Numbered from the stretch's first letter, positions 23,943 to 35,572 are shown. The stretch: 64,000 nt of DNA from Siphonodentalium dalli (GCA_032622095.1 CP136063.1:67719897-67783896), one strand, 5' to 3'. Notes: generated from the letters alone by a model not told the origin. Program-made: numbers and translations.

Positions 23943-24877
23943 ATGAGCAGCTAATTAACTTACCTGTATTCTTAGTGAAATTAGATTTACCATTTCTCTT
24001 TGTATTTTTCTCATGTTCCGTCAGCAATGAAAATGCATTCTCAGTGTTACATGTTCGCTATCGCTGGCTTCTAGTGATTTCTCCTGTCATATCATCTAAT
24101 TAATGGGGAACTAATTATCTCACCTGTAATTGCTGTTGTTTGAAGAAGAACTTGCCTACATCCAGGAACCAGTATAGAGGTTTCAAATTGAGAGAAATAA
24201 TTTCTCCTTAGTAAATTGCGAATAACAAGAAGTTTGAATGGCACAATTTTCTCACAAACAGACTTCACAACTACTATTAGCTATAGGCCAAAAAACAAAC
24301 TTTTTGTTTTCGATACCCTGACTGGCTGTGATTTTCTTGCCTGCCTCAATTTTTTTTTTATTTTCTCCAGAAAGCTAGTCCATACCGGTAGTTACATGTA
24401 CCTGTTCGAGTGTCAATATGAATATTTATCGTTTTCCCAATCCCTAAAGCAAAAATAAGTGGGTTATTAAGCTCAACATTGGTAGAGATCTTACTGCAGA
24501 GTGAATAAACAAGGGACAACATGTTTTGATCCCATGCATTCAACATGCTTGGCTTATTTTTGATAAACTTGGATCTACCATATTCCATGGCACCGTGACT
24601 ACACTATTATATCACTTATGGCTGAAATGTTTTTTAATTTAAAAAAAAAAAAATCCCTGCCTGTGTGGAAAATTTTCCCAATGTTATCGGAAACAGAGCA
24701 GTTTTTTGTTTTGGCCCTATTTGTAATTCTTATTAGTAGTAGTTCATCATGTGTCTACTATCCCTCTTCCTGATCTTTCCTCCGCAAACAAACCTGATAT
24801 TGTGATCTGGCCCAGCGACTTTAATGAAGATAAACTCCAAGAAACCACTGGGATTCAGGCAGTGCTAGTTAGTGCTT
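23943..24877 (+). other. Intron stretch without a recognised element
   Basis: Contains a poly-T run near 24350 and poly-A near 24640. The short ORFs here show no domain. Confidence 0.45.
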
Positions 24878-25104
24878 TTAACCCTTTCTACACTAAATGG
24901 ATTCTCCCATTCAGTTATAAAGGTATACATACCAATAGTCTATTAATTATTTGGAGGGGGTGTTGAAGGATTCATATTCATTGGTGGGAAATGTTCATAT
25001 AGTAAGTTCAACAAACTACATGTAGCTATCGTCATTTATTGAACTTATTATCTGAATATTTCTTAAGGAATAACTACTCTATGAGTATTTAGTAAAAGGG
25101 TTAA
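24878..25104. mobile_element. Family F TTAA MITE, full length
   Basis: TTAACCCTTTCTACACTAAA at the left and TTTAGTAAAAGGGTTAA at the right, with TTAA at both ends. A central inverted repeat is built from AAGTTCAACAAAC and TTATTGAACTTATTATCTGAA. Confidence 0.8.
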
Positions 25105-25599
25105 ATTCCATCTCTGATAATAACTCACAATTACTATTAGTGACCTCGGAGACAGATTGTTCTGAAGCGTAATGACTTATCGGTCTGAAGTTTTGTTAAT
25201 GACGATTTTTTTTGCCCGCGGAAAAGGAAGTAGCCACACTTTCATGACGTGTGTGAGGTCACTTCAGTTCGCCTCAAGGCCCGAATATATCAAACATGGC
25301 AGTGTTCTCAAAATGAAGGGTTCTTTCACAGATGATGAATGAGTGTCGGCTGGGGAGTCTGACGCGAGATTGATGGAACGAGCCATCCTGAGGGAAAATT
25401 AGAGTTCCAGTTCCTGTATATATGGTGACGCTTTGTTTTGGAAATGTTGACAACTTGACTATCGAAATGTCATTAGTATTTCCACCAGTTTTTTGCTGAC
25501 AGTGATGTTATAGCCTCAAACCTAATTGAAAATATTCTCGGTCATAGTAAATCAGGAGCTAATATATTTGTGACATAGTTCTGGAACATCAAGGGATGG

Positions 25600-25903
25600 G
25601 GGGCTTCGGTGGCTCAGTCAGTTAGGGATACAACTCCAAGCCATTTCGCCCTCCAGCGCTGGCGATGAGGGTTCAAATTCAATGTTTCCATCGTGGACCT
25701 TGTAACTCGAAATCGTTATCTGGTGGAGTTACCAGTTACTTGCCGATGGCCGGTGGTTTGCCGCATATGGTCAACGAGTTTATCATCCATTGAAATCATT
25801 ATTAGATTAGTCATAAGTGTGCGGATTTCCTCTACCACTAAAACTGGCAATGTCGTGATATGGCCTTAGTTGCTGAAAGCGACATTAAGCCCCAACCAAT
25901 ATG
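25600..25903 (+). mobile_element. tRNA-derived SINE
   Basis: A GGCTTCGGTGGCTCAGTCAG head contains a good pol III A box (TGGCTCAGTCAGTTAGGG, 25610-25627), and GGTTCAAATTC at 25669-25679 is a B box. A long unique body follows and ends GCGACATTAAGCCCCAACCAA, a tail style seen in mollusc SINEs. The tail runs straight into a 5'-truncated family B element. No flanking target duplication is evident. Confidence 0.8.
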
Positions 25904-26018
25904 AGGTTCCCAAAGGGTGAATTTGGTGATGCTAGCCCACTGTGCGGGGTAGCATCACTAAATTCACCCTCTGGGAACCTCATTCTGCAAATGACAGACA
26001 CACTATTTCAAGGCTTGC
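25901..26018. mobile_element. Family B fold-back MITE, left end truncated
   Basis: Begins at ATGAGGTTCCCAAAGGGTG, has the centre GCCCACTGTGCGGGGTAGC, and ends CTATTTCAAGGCTTG. The usual left terminus CAAGCCTTG is replaced by the SINE tail. Confidence 0.8.
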
Positions 26019-26396
26019 TGATTTAACCATTCTTTCAAGAGATGCAGTGAGCACAGGTACAGGCCTATTGATCCCTGGGTGCAGGTCTATTTAATAGTCA
26101 CTTCTTATCAATACAAAACCTCTAGACAGGTACCTGATTGAACCACCTCTTCAGGAGATACAGGGTGTGTTTACACAGAGTAACATAAATTGGTACAGGT
26201 CTTTGGTATTCCTGTCATTATGGGGCGCATGCTTCTTCTATCATCTGTTTGTTTTGGCGTTGTAGCTGGTACACAGGATATAACTGATGAGTTTTAGTGC
26301 TGTATCATGCTGAGATCTCAGGTTATAGAGGAACAACATGAGATCGCAGGAAACATTAGGACTACATGCTGCCAGTCATTCAAACCATTAGCCTCT

Positions 26397-26825
26397 TAAT
26401 ATCAGGAAATAAGACCCATAATGGCTACAACATCTGCCCTGGTTATGGATGCAGCATGCTACTGATATGTTTTGGTGCCTTTATTGCTATGAAATACCAA
26501 TACAATTTCATTCCAAAGATTTATACAGCTGGTGATTACAAATAAATTGTGTTTTATTGAATCAGTTTGTTGTAGGACTTTAATTTCATTCCATTGCTAT
26601 CAATTTGATAGATGTTCTGAATATCGGGTCTTTTTCTAGGTACATGTATTTCTGGTTGTTTTCTATGATTTCTTGGTTTAAATATGTGACTTGGAATTCA
26701 GTCATAATTCATTATTGATATAAAAACCAATGGCATAACATCTTTTTTGCTTGCTTGAATATTGTTAAAATGTTGAACCAAAATAGTAGATCTGATGACA
26801 TTGTAAAAGGAATAGCTTGTTTTTC
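26397..26825. repeat. Segmental duplication, copy 1 (empty site)
   Basis: TCTACAACATCTGCCCTGG-type sequence, GCCTTTATTGCTATGAAATA and a 230-bp block from GACTTTAATTTCATTCC to GGAATAGCTTGT all recur at 26895-27656. This copy has no transposon between TATGAAATA and the block. Confidence 0.8.
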
Positions 26826-26959
26826 ACCCTACATGCAGCTACATGTACAAAATGTATAGGCATTTGTAACACCTTAATGTTAATAATATCATGATATCAG
26901 ACCCCTAATGTCTACAACATCTGCCCTGGATATCTTTGGGTGCCTTTATTGCTATGAAA

Positions 26960-27176
26960 TACAGTAATGCTCTAAGTAATCGACTTCTTAACCACAGCAG
27001 AATTATGGGTAAATTTTCAGGATTTAGTCGGAAATATGGCTTGTTGCCATTCATCGGAAAGCTCTCCCCGAGAGCTTTCCGATGAATGGCAACAAGCCAT
27101 ATTTCCAACTAAATCCTGAAAAGTTACCCATAATTCTGCTGTGGTTAATGAGTCGATTATTTAGGGCATTAGTGTA
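26960..27176. mobile_element. Family A fold-back MITE, full length
   Basis: TACAGTAATGCTCTAAG to GGGCATTAGTGTA, arms meeting at GCTCTCCCCGAGAGC. It is inserted at the TA of TATGAAATA in the duplicated segment. Confidence 0.85.
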
Positions 27177-27213
27177 CAATGTTTGGAAGAACCCCCCATT
27201 GTCAGGCTTATTT

Positions 27214-27322
27214 ATAACCCTTTCTATACTAAATACTTATTGACGAGTAGTTCCCTTAGGAAATGTTCAGACAATATGTTCAACAATCTGAATATTTCCC
27301 AGCAATGAATATGAAACATTCT
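27214..27322. mobile_element. Family F fragment, reverse orientation
   Basis: AACCCTTTCTATACTAAATAC, TTGACGAGTAGTTCCCTTAGG and AAATGTTCAGACAATA are the complement of the usual family F right end. It stops at CAGCAATGAATATG. Confidence 0.65.
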
Positions 27323-27425
27323 GCTTTCCGATGAATGGCAACAAGCCATTTTTCCAACTTAATCCTGAAAAATTACCCATAATTCTGTTCTGGTTAAGGA
27401 GTCAATTATTTAGGGCATTACTGTG
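27323..27425. mobile_element. Family A MITE, right half only
   Basis: Runs from GCTTTCCGATGAATGGC to GGGCATTACTGTG. Confidence 0.8.
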
Positions 27426-27829
27426 AGACTTTAATTTCATTCCATTGCTATCAATTTGATAGATTTTCAGGATATCGGGTCTTTTTGTAGGTATTTCTGG
27501 TTATTTTCTATGATTTCTTGGTTTAAATATGTGCTTTGGAATTCATTCATTATTGATATCAAAACCAATGGCATAACATCTTTTTTGTGTGAATATTGTT
27601 AAAATGTTGAACCGAAATAGTAGATCTGATGACATTGTAAAAGGAATAGCTTGTGAAATTTCATAGATAAATGAGAATATCTTTATAATTAAAAGACAGT
27701 TAAACAATATTTCCATCGTTTTCCATTCTAGGACTTTGCTCTCTGTTATAAATCTTGAAATGTTGATTTCTGAATTTTTTTCACAAATTTGGTGATTCAT
27801 CCTGCAATCCCAAGTTTACAAGTTAAAAG

Positions 27830-28046
27830 TACAGTAATGCCCTAAATAATCGATTCCTTAACCACAGCAGAATTATGGGTAATTTTTTAGTATTTAGTCA
27901 TAAATATGGCTTGTTGCCATTCATCGGAAAGCTCTCACTGAGAGCTTTCCGGTGAATGGCAATAAGCCATATTTCCGACTAAATCCTGAAAACTTACCCA
28001 TAATTCTACTGTGGTTAAGGAGTCAATTATTTAGGGCATTACTGTA
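27830..28046. mobile_element. Family A fold-back MITE, full length
   Basis: TACAGTAATGCCCTAAATAA to TTAGGGCATTACTGTA, arms meeting at GCTCTCACTGAGAGC. Confidence 0.9.
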
Positions 28047-28734
28047 TGTACAGTATTATTGGTGCAAATTCTTGTTTACAACACTCTTTAAAACAATAGA
28101 TGGTGAGGTTATGGACTGTGGTGCAGTGCTGTAGACATTCGCCATCTAGGTGGTTCCTAAACAAGCCTTGCTTATTACACCTCAGGGTCTCTTCTTTATG
28201 TGCAATTTTCCTGTGTTCTATGGCGGTGCATCATTGTCAGACCCATGCTAATTTTAGCTGTCTGCTGAGAAAATTAACAGGTTAATTACCCTCTCTGCAG
28301 GGGATGGCTTCACATAGGATAGCATGTCACAGCCACTAAGGGCAATATCAGGCGCCTCAACTCAACTTAGGACAATGGAGTGAAGGACGCTGACATACAT
28401 TTAAGATGCAATCAGGGTGTCCAAGCTAATTTTTACGACAAGCATTACAAAATAACATGTTTAAGAAGTTCCATCTGAATGTACAATATACTAGCTACCT
28501 TGTATTGTTAGATGTGGAATTTTCAAACAATTATTTTCTCTAACTTATTTAGCCATTTAAAATTGTAAAAAAAATATTCACATAGGTTGTGCAACACAGA
28601 ACTGTATTTAACAAAACTAAAGTATCTGGTTTAGGGTCTTGAAATGTCATTATCTAATCTCCATAGCATCAAATGTTTAACTCCATTTATAATTAGCATA
28701 GAAATTCTGCTGTTTGACTTTGTTGTCCCCGTGA

Positions 28735-28960
28735 AAAAAAATTGGGGGTACAAGAGAAATCACCGGTGTACATTCATGCATGTGTCCATCCGTCCGTCCC
28801 AGATGGTTTCTATGTGATATATTCAGCAATAATTAATGAACATAACAAAAATTTGGTATGTGAGCTTATTGGTTAGGTCAAGTTCAGATATGGTTGAGTT
28901 ATGGTGTCGACTTAGAATTTGCTGATTTGTTAGGTTTCCGGGTGATAATTTGAGTTATCT
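28735..28960. repeat. Dispersed repeat with CCGTCCGTCC and GTCAAGTTC landmarks
   Basis: Shares the order TCCATCCGTCCGTCC, then AGGTCAAGTTCAGATATGG, then CGACTTAGAATTTGCTGAT with 49515-49735. It is probably an old member of a dispersed family of unknown class. Confidence 0.5.
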
Positions 28961-29239
28961 GATTGTTTTCAAATTTAGTATTTCATATAAAAATAACAGC
29001 AGTATAATAAAGCCACCTAAATTGGGGGGGATGCGTGGCCTAGCCATCTTTTATTACATCTACAATCTGTGGAGAAAAATCAAGAACAGCAATAACAAGA
29101 ATATTTCAGCGGATCAAATGCCTGGTTTAAGATCAGATAGCACAAAAACAAGGAATAGTACTCCATGTTCAATCTCACTCCAGTTCTAAGAAAACAAATA
29201 GTCTAATAGATCAAATAGGAAGCTAACATGCTGAAGTCA

Positions 29240-29470
29240 AAACATACAATCTCCAGGGGTAAAAACAAGCAACCATATGCTTAGGGAATGGTAAGAGACT
29301 TGTTCAGGAGTCAACAGTCCAGTCAATAGGCCAAAGCTGCCCCCACCCACAATAATAAAACACAATCTCCAGGGGTGAAAACAAGCAGCCGGCTGCTTAG
29401 AAAAATGGTATGGAGACTTGTTCAGAAGTCAACATCAGGTCGATAGGTCATGCAGCTTTCCCCCACAACA
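29240..29470. repeat. Tandem duplication, about 112 bp x 2
   Basis: ACAATCTCCAGGGGT(A/G)AAAACAAGCA, GAGACTTGTTCAG(G/A)AGTCAACA and AGCT(G/T)(C/T)CCCCCAC each occur twice in the same order. Confidence 0.75.
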
Positions 29471-29811
29471 ATTCAGAAAAATGTACACAGAACTCAAAGA
29501 AAGAAAACAAGGAATGTGTATCAGAGATATTAAACTGAAGTACATCAAAATATGCTATTTGGGCTCGAAAATAATCAAAATTTGTGTAATTTCATGCTAT
29601 AAAAGCTGCGTACCAGCTTTTCTGTTGAATCCCGAATACCGATTAAATTGGGCATATGAATCCCGAGTACCAGTTAACAGAATCCTGCCTACTGTCTGAG
29701 ATCAACCATACCAGAAATGGGTGGGGGGGGCTGAAACGATAATTGCATGGTTTAGAAATAAAGCTGATCTAATGGAAGAGTTAAACCATGTGGAATGGAG
29801 CAGGACAACAG

Positions 29812-29935
29812 CCGAACGGACATAATGAGTTAAACCATGAGCAACAGGTGAGCGGACATAATGAGTTAAACCATGAGCAACAGGTGAGCGGACATAATGA
29901 GTTAAACCATGAGCAACAGGTGAGTGGACATGAGG
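29812..29935. repeat. 36-bp tandem repeat, 3 close copies plus a degenerate one
   Basis: The unit ATGAGTTAAACCATGAGCAA + CAGGTGAGCGGACATA repeats at 29825, 29861 and 29897. A partial, diverged unit precedes them. Confidence 0.85.
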
Positions 29936-29975
29936 AGTTGTTGACTGGGAACTAATCTACTTGTTTTAGAGATTT

Positions 29976-30285
29976 GTAGTCTGTTTAGTGTAGGCTCCAG
30001 AGAGCATGATTGTTTGGACAGCTAGTTTGGGAAATAGAAGATGACTTGTCAGAAGCTTTGAACTTAAAGGTCGGAGGGCAGATAGGGATATTATGTAGTC
30101 TGTTTTGTGTAGGGTCAGATAAGATTATTATGTAGACAGATAGTTTGGGATACTGAGGAAATTGAAGAGGACTTGTCCGAAGTTTTGAACTTTAAGGTCA
30201 GCTGTGTATATGGAGTCTGTTTAGTGTGTAGTCAGAATAAGATTATTGTGTAAACTTTAAGGTTGTAGGGCAGATTGCAGTGTTG
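29976..30285. repeat. Degenerate tandem repeat, about 110-120 bp x 3
   Basis: Each unit carries GTCTGTTTAGTGTAG(G), AAGATTATT(A/G)TGTA, ACAG(A)TAGTTTGGGA and TTTGAACTTTAAGGT. The last unit is shortened. Confidence 0.65.
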
Positions 30286-30883
30286 GAACCTGCTTTATAA
30301 GATAAGCACTAAATTATCCAGATATGATGTTTGTGTGTAAATCCTGTGGATTTTAATGACTTTATAATTATTAGGAGGATGAAATGGTCAAGGAATTGGT
30401 TTAGTAAAGAAATATCTGGTTAATATTATATGCATTCAAATCATGTGCGTGGACTCTAGTGACCATTAAGCTCACAAATGAGAACATATGGTCAGTTATC
30501 TACCATGAGGTTTACAAAAATAGAGCTAGAATTTAGGTAGGTTTTATCAATGTGGGTCACCCAGGTGAACAACCTACCACCGTTTCTCATCAGTATTAGA
30601 TCTCTTCATAAGAGTGTGTTTGTTGCCCTATCTCCCCACCAGGATAACATGCAGCGCTATCGGTGAGGCTACCTGGGGTGACTTCCAGGTACGGATAGCA
30701 TCTCAAGTCTGAATAAACTCCTTCCTGGTAGCTCGTATTTCAAACGTTCAAGATATAGAATAAGATAAGAAAATACTCAAAAGTTTCTTAGATTTCATAA
30801 ATATGAGTTTGAATGGGGAACTTGTGTTGAAATACAATAATCTTTTTATCTTCTGTATAAAAAGCTTTTTAAAGTGACTATAA

Positions 30884-31110
30884 ATAACCCTTTATATATT
30901 AAATGAATTCTACCACTCAGTTATAACAGAATACATTGGAATGGTCTATCATTCCTCTGGAGGGATTTTCTGGAATAATAAGAAGTGCAGAAGGAGTTCA
31001 ATTTATTGGAGGGAAATATTCAGATAATAAGATCCAATGGTTGTTTGGTGAACTTATCTGAACATTTCCTGAGGGAATACTCGTCAATGAGTATTTAATA
31101 GAGAAAGGTA
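30884..31110. mobile_element. Family F MITE, near full length
   Basis: ATAACCCTTTATATATTAAAT to TATTTAATAGAGAAAGGTA with the markers CATTGGAATGGTC, GCAGAAGGAGTTC and TCTGAACATTTCC. The ends are degraded. Confidence 0.7.
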
Positions 31111-31295
31111 TTGCATGTTTTTATAAGCCATGGTTAATGGTTTTTTTGTGGAGTTTCATCAGATGCTAGCCAGGCCATTTATTTTTTAGGGAACTACTCA
31201 TCAACGATTATTTAGTAGAGAAAGGTATTGCACGTTTTTATAAGCCATGGTTATTGGTTTTGTGTGGAGTTGCATCAGATGCTAGGCCATATATT
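31073..31295. repeat. Tandem duplication, about 115 bp x 2, starting in a family F tail
   Basis: The GGGAATACTCGTCAATGAGT...GCATCAGATGCTAG(C)CAGGCCAT segment recurs at once from 31190, including the terminal part of the family F element. Confidence 0.75.
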
Positions 31296-31516
31296 TTTGC
31301 CAGTTTTGTTAGTGGAAGAAAGACTGCATAGAGGGTTCATTTCATGGGGAAATAACTCGGCTGCTTGCAAACATTAACCTCTGCTAAGCTGCTGAACTTG
31401 CCCAAATACACAAGTCAGCATGGATCACAAATGCACCGATATCAGGAACGAAGCCAGAATCACCATCGCTGATCAACTAAAGATGGCCTGAAGCTATATG
31501 CATCTTATCAACTGAG

Positions 31517-31835
31517 TTAACCTTGTTATTACTAAATAAATGAGTAGTTATCCCTCAGGAAATGTTAAGATAATAAGTTCAACAAATGTCCACATAGGTC
31601 ATTAACAAACATCCACATAGGTCATTAACTAACACCCAAATAGATTGTTTGTTGAACTTATTATTTCGGAACATTTCCCACCAAAGAATATAAATCCTTC
31701 TGCTCTTGTATTAGCTTTGCGTCTTTCTATCGTCTGCTCTTATTACATGAACAGCCCTCCAAAAGAATAATAAACCATTCCAATATATGCTTTTATAACT
31801 GGGTGGGGAGAATACATTTAGTAAAAAAAGGGTTA
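31517..31835. mobile_element. Family F MITE, reverse orientation, with internal repeat expansion
   Basis: TTAACCTTGTTATTACTAAAT to ATTTAGTAAAAAAAGGGTTAA. The centre has three units of about 28 bp around CATCCACATAGGTCATTAAC, an expansion of the hairpin apex. CCACCAAAGAATA and TATAACTGGGTGGGGAGAATA confirm the orientation. Confidence 0.8.
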
Positions 31836-32468
31836 AATGATGGCCTAATGCCCTATGCACCTTATCAACTGAGTTAAAAGCAGACTCAATAGAAGAGTGA
31901 ATCGATTCAACATTTGATAGATAAATTCCGAAAATAAATTGACCTAAAGATTGTGTCGATCCTTGTCAGAAGTTTCCTTTTGAGTGATGAAGAATGGAAA
32001 AAAAATACTTCTTTCCTTCGTGTTTACACTTTCGTGGCACGTGAGGGCACCATATCGAATTAGAAATCAGGATGGTAGGAAGAAACACCTGTCTGACATG
32101 ACAATGAATCGTTAGCTTTTATGCTTCACACACCTGAGGTGCTGTATCATGTGCTAAAGATTCTCAGATGTGAGCACCACCCACACATAACCTCTGGTTG
32201 TGATGGTATACAAAGGCTACTCTGTGAGCCATGGTGTGAAGTATAGATGATATTACAGAACAGCTGCTAAGGTCCCCATTTAACAGAATTCATACCACCA
32301 TTACCATGATCTTCATTAATGTTTCAAGAGGCCACGTTCATTAAAAATTATTTTAATGATGAATAACTGCAAAGGTGTTAACAACAGGTGATGAGTTGAA
32401 TCAAAGCCAAATTAATTAAATTTTCCAAACAATAAGATTCTTTGTTCTATTCTAAGATAGAAGATATA

Positions 32469-32628
32469 CAAGCCTTGAAATAGTGTGTCTGTCATTTGCT
32501 GTGTAAGCAGAATGAGGTCCCCAGAGGGTGAATTTGGTGATGCTAGCCCGCTATGCGGGGTAGCATCACTAAATTCACCCTCTGGGGACCTCATTCTGCA
32601 AATGACAGACACACTATTTCAAGGCTTG
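32469..32628. mobile_element. Family B fold-back MITE, single hairpin, exact 8-bp TSD
   Basis: CAAGCCTTGAAATAGTGTG to CACTATTTCAAGGCTTG. The arms close at GCCCGCTATGCGGGG. The target duplication AAGATATA is exact (32461-32468 and 32629-32636). Confidence 0.9.
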
Positions 32629-33722
32629 AAGATATAGCAGAATGTATGAGGAACTGTCTCTTTATGTGTTCATTTCTTCATGATGTAAAAATATCATATA
32701 GATAATCTGTTGATTAGAAGTACAGAAGAGGTGTTGTCTGTATTAAAAATTTAATAAATATGACACTTATAAAAATGTACAATTTGGGTTGATTCCGGAA
32801 AATCTTTATTCAAACAAGTTGAAGTCCACCAAAATTAAATCGACTGGAAATGGTTTTGGAAAATGAAATTTTATTCTAATAACCACAATATTCCATTAAG
32901 CGGTTATGCTATTAACTGAAATTGACTGTAGGCCTATAATTTCCAAGCAATCATTTTTTTTCCAAATGTAAAATTAATGCATTACATCCAAAAAATTACA
33001 GTTACTTAAAATGGTTTCTAATTTATTAATTATGGCAATGTTGGCACACCTCAGTGGTTCTTTGTATTTAATCCAATCCCCCTTCCCCTCCACCTTTTAA
33101 AAGAAACAATAAAAAAGTTTGACTAATATCAACTTTATTTTTCGAAAAAATTCTTAGATTTTACCAGAATCAATAAACATAATAAAATTAAAAGTTATTT
33201 TAATTCAGTCAAGGTCAAGTCAATGACTGATGCATAGCCAAAGAACTCTGATGTGTTAATCTGCCATAGAAAGTGATAACCTTGGTCATTGTCTTTATCA
33301 TCTTACACCATGATAGAAATTCTAGTAACACAATCTTTCCCACACATGTTTGAATTTTCTACACATCTGTTTTCGCCAATATGCAGATTTAGAGGCAGAG
33401 CAGTTATGTCTTGATTTTGAATTATTCTTGTCGGTTAAACTCAGCATCTGTCGCAATTCCGGACATTTTATTACACGCCAATTACATGCTCCGGATAACC
33501 AGCCAATAGAAAACACATGGCTCCAAGGAAAACAATTGGTGCATTTAGTATTCCAACCACTGTACAAATATTTTTGGCATGTTAAGTCTACGAGATTTGT
33601 CAAGGTGAATTTCTGCAACTGGTGTCAAATAGAGTACTATACAGGGTTGCATGCAAGGCCTTGGATGTCTGGAATAGCGTTGAATCTGATAAGTTACCAT
33701 TTAATAATGGCCTGGTAATTGC

Positions 33723-33890
33723 TTAACCCTTTTAAAACTAAATACTCATTGACGAGTAGTTCCCTTAGGAAATGTTCATATAATATTTAAGTTCAACAAA
33801 CGACCATATTATTAAAGTTGTTTGTTGAACTTATATCTAAGCACCCCCCCAAGAATAGGAATCCTTTTACACTTCTATTATCTTCCATCT
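33723..33890. mobile_element. Family F element, truncated, reverse orientation
   Basis: TTAACCCTTTTAAAACTAAAT, then GACGAGTAGTTCCCTTAGG, then the inverted pair TTCAACAAACGACC/GTTTGTTGAACTTA and AAGAATAGGAATCC. The distal half is lost. Confidence 0.7.
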
Positions 33891-34109
33891 TTACTTTCTT
33901 TTTTACATTTTCTCTATCGTTTCATCCTTCAGGACAACGTCATACTATACTTCATATAAATGAATACTGGTATATAAATATACCGCCACCAGCTTTCTTT
34001 TGATTCTTCTTGTAACTTGGAATTATAATGTACAAGTATTATGTGCACGAATCATGCATTTCTAGCCACAGTACTGCAGACTGTTTAGTAGTTTTTGTCT
34101 TGCTGTATG

Positions 34110-34326
34110 TACATTAATGCCCTAATTAATGGACTGCTTAACCACAGCAGAATTATGGGTAACTTTTCAGGATTTAGTCGGAAATATGGCTTGTTGCCAT
34201 TCATCGGAAAGCTCTCGGGGAGAGCTTTCTGATGAATGGCAACAAGCCATATTTCCGACTAAATCCTGAAAAGTTACCAATAATTCTGCTGTGGTTAAGC
34301 AGTCGATTAATTAGCGTATTACTGTA
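34110..34326. mobile_element. Family A fold-back MITE, full length
   Basis: TACATTAATGCCCTAATTAA to TTAGCGTATTACTGTA, arms meeting at GCTCTCGGGGAGAGC. Confidence 0.85.
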
Positions 34327-34566
34327 GATGGTATACCATACATACCATACATCTGGAAATTGTGTTGGCAGCAGCATAAAATCAGTCACAGACAGGCATC
34401 CCATCTGCAGTTGTTTTGAAACTGGCATTGAGAGAAAATCTTCTTTCAACATCTCCTGGGTAATGTCCACCAGTGAAGTGATGAATGGAGTTCTGACAGA
34501 CTTCAATACCAGACATTTTATTAGGAAGTTCTCTCTGGTTTCCCAGGCCTCTTCACAGAGCTGATA

Positions 34567-34855
34567 TACAGTAATGCTCTAAGTAATCCACTTCTTAACC
34601 ACAGCAGAATTATGGGTAACTTTTCAGGATTTAGTCGGAAATATGGCTTGTTGCCATTCATCGGAAAGCTCTCAGGCAGAGCTTTCCGATGAATGGCAAC
34701 AAGCCATATTTCCGACTAAATCCTGAAAAGTTACCCATAATTCTCAGGGAGAGCTTTCCGATGAATGGCAACAAGCCATATTTCCGACTAAATCCTGAAA
34801 AGTTACCCATAATTTTGCTGTGGTTAAGAAGTCGATTACTGAGAGCATGACTGTA
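34567..34855. mobile_element. Family A MITE with a duplicated right arm
   Basis: TACAGTAATGCTCTAAG to ACTGTA. After one complete left arm and one right arm (AGAGCTTTCCGATG...TTACCCATAATTCTC), a second copy of the right arm follows from CAGGGAGAGCTTTCCGATG, so the element has three arms. Confidence 0.85.
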
Positions 34856-35403
34856 CACTATTAGTTTTCTGAATGTTAATCTTCTGTTGGTGGTATTTTA
34901 TAAGAGAATACATTGGTTAATAAAGGGTGTATATGGAATTCCATTTGTGGTGCATGTGAACTGGACTGGGACTTTGCTACTCATTAGCGCCTATAACCTG
35001 TGATATATGGCACTACACTCAGTCATCAATCAACAACAAGCCAGCCCAGCTAATCTTATCAGTGAATTCCCAGATAAAACTTGGAAAGGGAGTAATAATG
35101 AGAGTGAATTGGTTCACCTGAGAGTCATTAATCATAGCCCTGTACCACAATGTTCTGGCAATAACAGTATATACCAATATCACTGGTATATACATAGCAG
35201 AAATCTATTTAAAGTTTGACCCCAAAACTTCACAAAGCTTTCTTTTGGGAGGTATATTCTGGCATGGAATTCCAATTAAACAGAAAAGAAATGTAATTTA
35301 ATGTTTGACCTGTTAAACCGGGTCAGTAGAGAACTACTGAATGGCAAGGGGCACAAATTTCTTAATCAAACATTGACTTGAAATAGTTAGTCTGACATTT
35401 GAA

Positions 35404-35572
35404 GAATGAGGTGCCCAGAGCATCCTGCACAGCAGTCTAGCATCACTAAATCCATCCTCTGGGACCTCATTCTGTTTAGGCCTCAACTGCTAGGGGAGAC
35501 CTAGGATCAGATTGAAGTTCCCAAGTTGAAGTTTTCACCCATTAGTAGTTGTTCCCAGAGGATGAATTTGGA
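35404..35572. mobile_element. Old family B element, rearranged
   Basis: GAATGAGGTGCCCAGAGCATC, CTAGCATCACTAAATCCATCC and GGGACCTCATTCTG are followed by the long-form spacer (GGCCTCAACTGCTAGGGGAG) and TTCCCAGAGGATGAATTTGG. Confidence 0.6.

Larger units (their letters stand above)
26895..27656. repeat. Segmental duplication, copy 2 (split by insertions)
   Basis: The same landmarks as 26397-26825, but interrupted after TATGAAATA by a family A element, a family F fragment and a half family A element before the GACTTTAATTTCATTCC block resumes at 27425. Confidence 0.8.

Noticed and set aside
25600-25680. Possible tRNA gene
   Set aside because: A and B boxes are present, but the segment does not fold into a clean cloverleaf with an acceptor stem, and a long body with a SINE-type tail follows.
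29812-29935. CRISPR-like array
   Set aside because: The 36-bp units are directly adjacent, with no unique spacers, and the genome is eukaryotic.
34201-34858. Recurring ORFs with NHSRIMGNFSGF or NGNKPYFRLNPE peptides (also at 26905, 27952, 36363, 41147)
   Set aside because: They are translations of family A arms and appear wherever the MITE does.
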